A DNA stretch of 64,000 nt from Dugong dugon (lineage: Eukaryota; Chordata; Mammalia; Sirenia; Dugongidae), in contig CM057468.1 in NCBI GenBank assembly GCA_030035585.1, positions 60,198,145 to 60,262,144 of the forward strand, read 5' to 3'. The notes beneath the pieces were generated by a model that was given only the letters and a program-made list of their open reading frames with translations, searched no databases and was not told the DNA's origin. A program made the position numbers and the translations under genes. Below, one piece after another: positions 56,679-64,000 of this stretch (its first letter is position 1; each line of letters starts with the position of its first letter).

Positions 56679-58404
56679 TAAGTATAATGTATATTTGACA
56701 ATTATGTAAAAAACAATTGTTTCCTTAGCTTGATTTTCCTGATCAGAAAGGTAATTTTTTTTTTCTATATTGGAATTTTTTTCGAGCTCATTTATATCCA
56801 TACCTTTAATAGGTGGTGGTTGATTCATTTCCCAGTTGATACAGGGAAAAGAAGAATGTTGAGCTACTTTGAAAATGTACCAATTTAGAAAATAAACTCA
56901 CTCTTTATTTTTAATGTCCCTTTTTATTTTTTCCAACTATAAAGGTGTAATTTGAACTTTTTATTCCGTGAATAGAGAAGAGTTAAAAAATTTAAGGCTC
57001 TTTTTTTTAAAAAACTTAAACACAATCCATTTAGAATATTTAGAAGGAAACTCTCTAAACAGTTATAGAACTAACAGGATTTTCATGATAGTTTGGAAAA
57101 GAACGTAGCATAGAATATGCATTTAAACTGAATCAATTTAGATATAGAAATGCTTATTTACCTGTTGTTATTTTTTTAAAAGGTAACTTTATTATATTTT
57201 TCTTTTTTTCTAGCCTAATGAATCTCTGGTAGAAACTTCTTCATGCTTTTATAGCCCTACCTCATTTAAAGTTCAAGTGGTGCACTTAGTTTTCATTGCA
57301 GGAATGATCCAGAGAAAGATCATTAGAAGATCTTTCTGATCTAGAAAATTAGACCAATTTGCTAATAATGGAGATTCCAAAAATATATTTGCTTTATGGG
57401 ATGGAGAAAGACTTTCCTTTGGGTGAGTGTACAGGAGAAGGAAATAAGTGGAGGAAAGCTGGATGATATGAAATGGAATCTCTTCCCAATCTGTCACTGT
57501 GGACTGGGTTTGCACACCTAGGACTAGTGGGGGAGAAGGCTACATACTGATCAGTTTTTTTCTATAGGTATATTTTTATACTCTAATCATAGTAACTTTT
57601 CAGTGTTATGATGGGGTCCAAGTGAAAAGCTGACATACAATGGAGCAAAAGCTCCTTTTTCCTCATTATAAAAAGTTGACATCATTTTTAAAATTATTTT
57701 TTCTCACTTATTTAGTAGCTTGAGCAGGCTGAGTGAGGGTTGGTCACCTAGTTCACCGTTACTACAGTTAACTTTGTGAAGAGTAGAAATGAGTAAGAGG
57801 AAGCTGACACAGGATAAACTGATGGAGGAAAAGACCAATTAAGAAAATGACTCAACAAAAGACTGGCAGTAATCAGTCTCAGAAGAAGGGAAAAAGACAG
57901 GAGCGTGGAAGCCAAAGAAGAGTTTCAAGAAGAAGTAATGGTTAACACTAAAAGAATGATCAAAATAGGATGAGTGCTGAGAAAAGCTAATCAAATTTAC
58001 TAATTAGGAAGGCATTGGAGGATCTCAGATGGGCAGCTTCAAGAAGAAGCATGATTTTAGAGTTTTAAAACCCTTTGAAGACCCAATCATTTTTGCCTTT
58101 GAATTTTTTGTTGATAGTATATGTCTTTACTAATGAAGGCATATTGATTATGGACCAATTAAGGATTTTTGTTATGAGTTGTGAATTTTGATACCCATTA
58201 CCTGGGATCCCATATGTCCCATTGGCATCTGGATGACATAAATCCTGCTGATAAGAATCAGTAATAAAAATCGATTTTTTTGGTTTTTTGTTTTTTAATT
58301 TCTTCAAAATTTGCACAACATGAGGTACAACATGAAGACACCTGGCAATGACCGCACTTACATTTTATTCTAGTCTCCTTCTTCTTAGCCTTTTTATTTT
58401 TTTT
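56679..58404. other. Unique AT-rich sequence
   Basis: About 1.7 kb without a recognised gene or repeat. Confidence 0.5.
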
Positions 58405-58409
58405 CCATG

Positions 58410-59518
58410 TTCTAATTTTTTTTTATTGTACTAGATGAAGATTTACAGAACAAATAGTTTCTCATTAAACAGTAGTACACATATTGTTTTATGACATTGG
58501 TTAACAACCCCATGACATGTCAACCCCCTCCCTTCTCGACCTTTTTTTTTGTTTTTCTTTTTTTTGTGTGAAAATAGACATAGCCAAAGATACACTATTT
58601 TCAAAAATTTCTACATGCACAGTTCAGTGACATCAACTACGCTCTTCCAGTTGTGCTGTTATTCTCACTTTAGATGAAGGTTTACAGAACAAAATAGTTT
58701 CTCATTAAACAGTTAGTACACATGTTGCCCTAGGATAATGGTTAACAACTTCACAACACTTCAACACTGTCCTTACTCAACCTTGGGTTCCCTATCACCA
58801 GCTTTCCTGTCCCCTTCTGCCTTCTAGTCCTCGCCCCTGGACTGCTGTGCCTCATTAGTCCTGTTTTGTTTTATGGGGCTGTCCAATCCCCGGCTGAACA
58901 GTGAACCTCGGAAGTGACTTCACCACTGAGCTAAAAGGGTGTCTGGGGGCCCTACTCTCGGGGTTTCTCCAGTCTCTTTTAGGCCAGTAAATCTGGTCTT
59001 TTTTGTGTGCGTTAGAATTTTGTTCTACGTCCTTCTCCAGCTCTGTCCAGAACCCTCTGTTGTGATCCCAGTCAGAGCAGTCAGTGGTGGTAGCCAGACA
59101 CCATCTAGCTGTGCTGGACTCAGTCTGCTGGAGGCCGTGGTAGCTGTGGTCCATTAGTCCTTTGGACTAATTATTTCCTTGTATCCTGTTCTCTTCATTC
59201 TCCCTTATTTCCGAAGGGGTGAGACAGTGGAGTATCTTAGATGGCCGCTCACAGGCTTTTAAGACCCCGGACGCTACTCACCAAGGTAGAATATAGAACA
59301 TTGTCTTTATAAACTGTGTTATGCCAATTGAGGTAGATGTCCCCAGAGACCATGGTTCCCACAGCCCTCCAGCCAGCAATTCAGTCCCTCAGGGAGTTTG
59401 GATGTGTCTATGGAGCTTCCATGACCTTTCCTTGTACAAGTTGTGCTAGTTTCCCCAGTATTGTGTACTGTCTCACCCTTCACCAAAGATACCACTTATC
59501 TATTGCCTATTTAGTATT
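58410..59518 (-). mobile_element. Composite L1-tail element, second copy
   Basis: In the + direction: a ~130-bp L1 3' end (about 58420-58541), a T-rich junction, ~110 bp of the other L1-type tail (about 58560-58670: 'agacatagccaaagatacac', 'cttccagttgtgctgttatt'), then ~850 bp of L1 3' UTR ending near 59518. The first junction ('cccttctcgacc' into a T run) is in the same place as in the copy at 45008. It lacks ~100 bases and the third T run of that copy and extends about 45 bases further at its 5' end. No clear target duplication. Confidence 0.82.
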
Positions 59519-59542
59519 TTTCACAAAACTTTTCAAAACATG

Positions 59543-59965
59543 GTACAATGCATTCTTCCTTACTGTAAAAGCAGTTCTTACAGCCCAAATAAATAAAGCC
59601 AAGGGATTTTTCTTTTTAATTTTGGGAAAATTACCACTGCAATACATTCTTTATTACTGCAAAAGCAGTACTTAGAGGCAATATAAATAAAACTAAATAA
59701 ATTTGAATCTGAGGAAAATTACCACTACTATGTATTCTTCATTATAACAAAAGCATTACTAGCAGCTAAGAAGCAAAAAGAGCTGCCCTGGAATACTGCA
59801 GAACTGCTCACAGTGCTGCATTCCACCTGCTGCACATGGAAGCAATGATTGAGCCCTAAGATTGAATGCAGTGTAAGCATAACTTATAGGATTTCCAGTC
59901 TCTTGAGAAGTACCACTGCAATGCATTATTCCTTATTGGAAAGGCATTATTTACTGTTCAGAGGC
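59543..59965. repeat. Degenerate tandem array, ~90-95 bp period
   Basis: Four related units can be aligned by eye. Their anchor words start at about 59546 ('caatgcattcttccttactg'), 59640 ('caatacattctttattactg'), 59728 ('ctatgtattcttcattataa') and 59919 ('caatgcattattccttattg'). Spacings are 94, 88 and 191 (about two periods). Each anchor is followed by an 'AAAGCA-TACTTA' type word and an A/T-rich segment. No family known to me has this layout. Confidence 0.65.
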
Positions 59966-60479
59966 TAAAAAAGAAAGGATCCAGTACCGCCTAGAAACAA
60001 TGAATGGCATAAAGGAGAAAATGGCCATTATGACTGAATGAAGACTGGCAATAGCTTATTCTCGTGATAAGTACATTCTCACGAGAACATAGTAACTGGG
60101 AAACAGAGAGAGGAGGCTTATCTCAAAGAAATAAGGCAAACCTGTCAAAAGTTCAGAAAATTCACACATCAGAGGCGCATCACCTAAGACAATGCTCAGT
60201 CTACACAAAAATGAGGTTTCCACTCTGGATTTTTGAATTTCACACGTATCAAAAGGCTCCCACTTTGATGCTAAACGTGTTAAAATCAAGCTTCCCCCTT
60301 TCCAAAGAACTCCGGAGTCATAACAAGTGAGTGGGTATGCGCCATGGGTCTTGAAAGGGTCAAATAAGTACTAGTTAGGTAAAAAGTATATTTAGCAACT
60401 TCTTTAAGAAGTTGTGTATACTAAATAAAGAATATTACCCATGAGTAATGCTCTCTTTTAAAAAATCATCTATCTGAGA

Positions 60480-60697
60480 GCAAATGGTCAACAATTACTT
60501 TAAAACAAAGATGAGAATAAAAGGGGGCACAGAATTATACTAATGGAAATGGAACAACCAAAACAGAAATATTGAGAATGTGAAGAATGTGGCCAATGTC
60601 ACTGAACAATTTGTATAGAAATTATTGAATGGGAACCTAAACTGCTGTGTAAACCTTCAATGAAAACACAGTAAAATCGTACTTTTTTAAAAAAAAA
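60480..60697 (+). mobile_element. L1-like 3' terminus, plus strand
   Basis: The end 'gctgtgtaaaccttcaatga' plus 'aaacacagtaaaat' and an A run follows the sense L1 3' end seen on the opposite strand elsewhere in the window. Upstream (60480-60640) reads 'ggaaatggaacaaccaaaac' and 'aatgtcactgaacaatttgt', which I cannot place in ORF2 or the usual 3' UTR. Left boundary uncertain. Confidence 0.5.
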
Positions 60698-60784
60698 AGT
60701 TGTATAAAGGCAAGAAAAAAACATTTTCTGAGTCAATGTACAATGTAATTCTGGTCCATATCTTTAAAAATATATACATTTTTT

Positions 60785-62436
60785 CCCATGCTAAAATTTA
60801 TACATATGTTGTTATGTGACCCTAATTGCCCTCCCCATACTGTGACAGCACACACCTCCTTTCCACCCCTGATTCCCCATCTCCGTTCAACCAGCTCCTA
60901 ACCCTCTCTGCCTTTCCCATCTCACCTCTGGACAGAAGCTACCTGTTTAGTCTCATGTATCTACTTGAGCTAAGAGGCACATCCTCACGAGTATCACTTT
61001 ATGTCCCACAGTCCAGTCCAATCCCTGTCTGAAGAGTTGGCCTCAGAAATTGTTTTAGTTCTGGGCTGATAGAGAATCCAGGGGCCATGCTTTTTGGGAT
61101 TCCTCCATTCTCAGTCAGACCATTAAGTCTGGACTTCTTACTAGAATTTGAGTTCTCCACCCCACCTTTCTCATGCTCCATCAGGGACTCTCTGTTGTGT
61201 TCCCTGTCAGGGCTGTCATTGGTGGTAGCCGGGCACCATCTATTTCTTCTGGTCTCAAAACGATGGAGTCTCTGGTTTAGGTGGCCCTTTTGTCTGTTGG
61301 GCTACTATTTTCCTTGTATCTTTGGTGTTCTTCATTCTCCTTTACTCCAGGTGGCTGGGACCAATTGACACATCTTAGATGGCCGCTTTCAAGCTTTTAA
61401 GACCCCAGACGCCACTCACCAAAGTAGGATGCAGAACATTTTCTTAATAAGCTTTGTTATGCCAATTGACCTAGATGGCCCCTGAAAGCATGGTCCCCAG
61501 ACCCCTACCCCTGCTTCTCTGCCCCTCAAAGTGTTTGATTGTATTCAGGAAACTTGTTAGCTTTGGTTTAATCCAGTTGGGCTAACTTCCCCTGTAGTGA
61601 ATGCTGTCCTTCCTAACACCTAAGATAATTCTTATCTACTATCTAGTTAGTAAATAACCCTTCCCCACCCTCCCCACCCTTGTAACCATCAAAGAATGTT
61701 TTCTTCTGTGTTTAAACCTTTTCTTGGGTTTTTTATACTAGTGGTCTTATACAATATTTGTCCTTCTGTGACTGACTAAATTCACTCAGGATAATGATCT
61801 CCAGCTTCCTCCATGTTATGTTTCACAGCTTCGTTGTTGTTCGTTATCGTTGTGTAGTATTTCATTGTGTGGATACACCATAATTTGTTTATCCATTCAC
61901 CCATTGATGGGCACCTAGGTTGTTTCCATCTTTTTGCTATTGTGAGCAGTGCTGCGATGAACGTGGGTGTGCATATATCTATTCGTGTGATGGCTCTTAT
62001 TTCTCTAGCATATATTCCAAGGAGCGGGATAACTGGATTGTATGGTACTTCTATTTCTAGCCTTTTAAGGAAGTGCCAAATCGATTTCCAAAGTGGTTGT
62101 ACCATTTTACATTCCCACCAACAATGTCTAAGTGTTCTAGTCTCTCCACAACCTCCCCAGCATTTATTATTTTGTGTTTTTTGGATTAATGCTAGCCTTG
62201 TTGAGGTGAGATGATATCTCATTATAGTTTTGATCTGGATTTCTCTAATGGCTAATGATTGTGAGCATTTCTTCATGTGTCTATTAGCTGCCTGAATATC
62301 CTCTTTAGTGAAGTGCCTGTTCATATCCTTTGCCCATTTTTTAATTGGGTTGTTTGTCTTTTTGTCATTGAGGTTTTGCTCTATCTTATAGATTTTAGAG
62401 ATTAGATGTTGATCGGATTTGTCATAGCCAAAAATT
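60785..62436 (-). mobile_element. L1, 5'-truncated, 3' UTR plus ORF2 C-terminus
   Basis: The + strand starts near 'gctaaaatttatacatatgt' (L1 3' end, few bases missing) and runs 1.65 kb until 'gtcatagccaaaaattc', where L1 similarity stops. No clear target duplication. Less decayed than the L1 at 32625: the ORF2 tail is open for 180 codons. Confidence 0.9.
61782..62324 (-). pseudogene. L1 ORF2 C-terminal fragment, 180 codons open
   Basis: The last part of the L1 ORF2 protein, after the reverse transcriptase. It keeps the Cys/His motif [18 protein letters not shown], a putative nucleic-acid binding element found in all L1 ORF2 proteins, and the C-terminal words [18 protein letters not shown] and [12 protein letters not shown] before the stop at 61782. 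The start methionine is internal to the original ORF2, and the endonuclease and RT are absent, so it cannot act alone. The lack of stops reflects moderate age rather than function. Confidence 0.9.
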
Positions 62437-63281
62437 CAAAAAGATTTTTAATTAAATAATAGCATTGCTAAATTACAGTTAAATTTTTTCATGAACAGAC
62501 TCTACAACTACTGCTTACCATACCAATCCTAAAATTAATCCAACCAAACATATAAGAGGAATTTCTGTTAAGGATGGAAGAATGAAAGTAATAGAACTTC
62601 TATGTTTTCCTTTACTTCCAAATCTTTAATTTTTGTTAACTCAACGATCATGTTTGGATAATGGTTTATGAACTCATCTGAATAAAGCATACAGCTCATT
62701 TGGCAATGTTGACTACGAATTTAAGACTAGTAAGTTTTTTTTTTTTAAACAGACACGTTTTCAAATGTATTTTGAAAAGAGAGATACTATATTCAAGCCT
62801 CTGCCTTTTATCAGCACAAACCTGAACTTGAATAGCATTTATTATAATAAAGCTCATAGAAGGGACAATTCTAAGAGTTTGTTACCTTTTTGATTTAATA
62901 ACAAAGAATAGTATCTTTTCTGAATCCCTTTCAGTCCATTGAATACTTCCGTTGTCTTACTGGGTGGTAGATTTTCCTCTACTGCTTAATATACCAGATA
63001 TCAAATCACTTATGACCCTGTTTTTGGAAATTAATTAGTGAATGAAAGTCTTCTGGAATATTTTATTTTATTATCAGTAGCTTTAATAATAATGTATTTA
63101 TGTTCACACCAATCAAGCTCTTAAGAGGATTTAACAGGTGTTTAGAATGGTAAGAAAATTTAGACCAGCAAATAAGTTAGGAAAACTCTCTTATTACAAT
63201 GTGATATTGTATCCAATAACTTGAGTGGAATTTAACACTCTTTGCTATCCCTACTCCTTATTTAATAAAGAAAGGTGGATT
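62437..63281. other. Unique AT-rich sequence
   Basis: No gene or confident repeat seen. Confidence 0.5.
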
Positions 63282-63286
63282 ACTCT

Positions 63287-63816
63287 GTCTTAGTTATCTA
63301 GTGCTATAACAGAAATACCACAAATAGAAATTTGTTTTCTCACAGTTTAAGAGGCTAGAAGTCTGAATTCAGAGCACTGGCTCTAGAGGAAGGCTTTCTC
63401 TGGAGGAAGATCTCTTCAGCTTCTGCTTCCTGGTTCCTGGGAGATCTCCATGTGTCTTGGCATCCATTTTATCCCATCTCTGCTCTGCTACCTTGTTTAA
63501 TCTATTTTATATCTCAAAAGAGATTGACCTAAGATACATTCTACACTAATCCTGCCTCATTAACATAATAAATACAACCCATTCCCAAATGGGATTGTAA
63601 TCATAGGCATACCTACTGAAACCTGTTGCCATCGAGTCAATTCCAACTGTAGAAATGTCCTATGGGGTTTCCAAGGAATGGCTGGTGGATTTGAACTGCT
63701 GACCTTTTGGTTAGCAGCCGAGCTCTTAACTACTACACCACCAGGGCTCAGAATCACAAGCATAGAAGTTAAGGTTTACAACACATGTTTTGGGGGGACG
63801 TAATTCAATCCATAAC
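63287..63816 (-). mobile_element. Solo LTR, ERVL/MaLR type, split by an AfroSINE
   Basis: Same family as the LTR at 26345: 'gtcttagttatctagtgct', 'aacagaaataccacaa', 'tatctcaaaagagattgacc', and 'ttggggggacgtaattcaat' at the far end. ACTCT occurs at 63282-63286 and 63817-63821, a 5-bp target duplication. An AfroSINE interrupts it at 63612-63751. No retroviral genes. Confidence 0.82.
63612..63751 (-). mobile_element. AfroSINE (short type) inside an LTR, minus strand
   Basis: 'gaaacctgttgccatcgagt', 'ggggtttccaaggaatggct', 'ggttagcagccgagctctta', 'ctacaccaccagggctc'. Flanks AATCATAGGCATA (63599-63611) and AATCACAAGCATA (63752-63764) match in 11 of 13 bases and are its target duplication. Confidence 0.92.
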
Positions 63817-64000
63817 ACTCTATTATGATTTATTCTAGTCTATATTTAATTTTATGTCCCTACACTAAATATAAGCATCAGTTTCATCTAGATATCTGTC
63901 AGGGATCAGGTTACAGTTGGTTAAATAAGTTTTTACAGTGTCTCAGGATTATGGAATTGACTACTTTTCAGGGGCATAAATTCATTCCTTATGTATGTTA

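Noticed and set aside
59543..59965. CRISPR-like repeat-spacer array
   Set aside because: Units are degenerate and unequal, the host is a mammal, and there are no cas genes.

Overview
This looks like a piece of mammalian, almost certainly afrotherian nuclear DNA, most likely from an elephant or a close paenungulate. The diagnosis rests on repeats: about twenty tRNA-like AfroSINE copies, a 3.2 kb RTE-clade LINE with 5'-truncated relatives, and L1 copies with a long 3' UTR, on a background of old MIR and L2 fragments. I recognise these families from memory; no database search was run. I found no functional host protein-coding gene, exon, tRNA, rRNA or CRISPR array. Every long open frame that I can identify lies in a retrotransposon and is broken. 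The window is intergenic or intronic.

Layout. 0-9 kb: AT-rich sequence with MIR pieces, a 188-bp TA-flanked inverted-repeat element nested in a MIR, an L1 tail with an 18-bp target duplication and a probable short 3' transduction, an RTE tail and one AfroSINE. 9-28 kb: AfroSINE-rich, with two short L1 3' ends, a 1.4 kb RTE copy, a chimeric tRNA-Gly/RTE SINE, and a nest near 26.1-27.0 kb where two AfroSINEs sit in one target site and the second is split by an ERVL/MaLR-type LTR. 28-32.6 kb: 4.7 kb with almost no recognisable insertions. 32.6-36 kb: a 5'-truncated L1. 39.99-52.10 kb: a nearly unbroken block of a near full-length RTE followed by a full-length L1 (5' UTR, ORF1, ORF2, 3' UTR), the L1 being split by a 1.2 kb composite L1-tail element with a perfect 15-bp target duplication. 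52.1-58.4 kb: mostly unique, with an LTR and two AfroSINEs. 58.4-62.4 kb: a second copy of the composite element, a degenerate ~90-95 bp repeat array, an L1-like tail on the + strand and another truncated L1. 63.3-63.8 kb: an LTR split by an AfroSINE.

How the parts relate. The RTE supplies the 3' tail shared by AfroSINE and the tRNA-Gly SINE; the latter also carries RTE 5' sequence. L1 probably supplied the machinery for the composite tail elements. The nesting gives a relative order: MIR/L2, then the inverted-repeat element, then AfroSINE, RTE, L1 and LTR activity overlapping in time. All the larger L1 and RTE insertions are on the minus strand.
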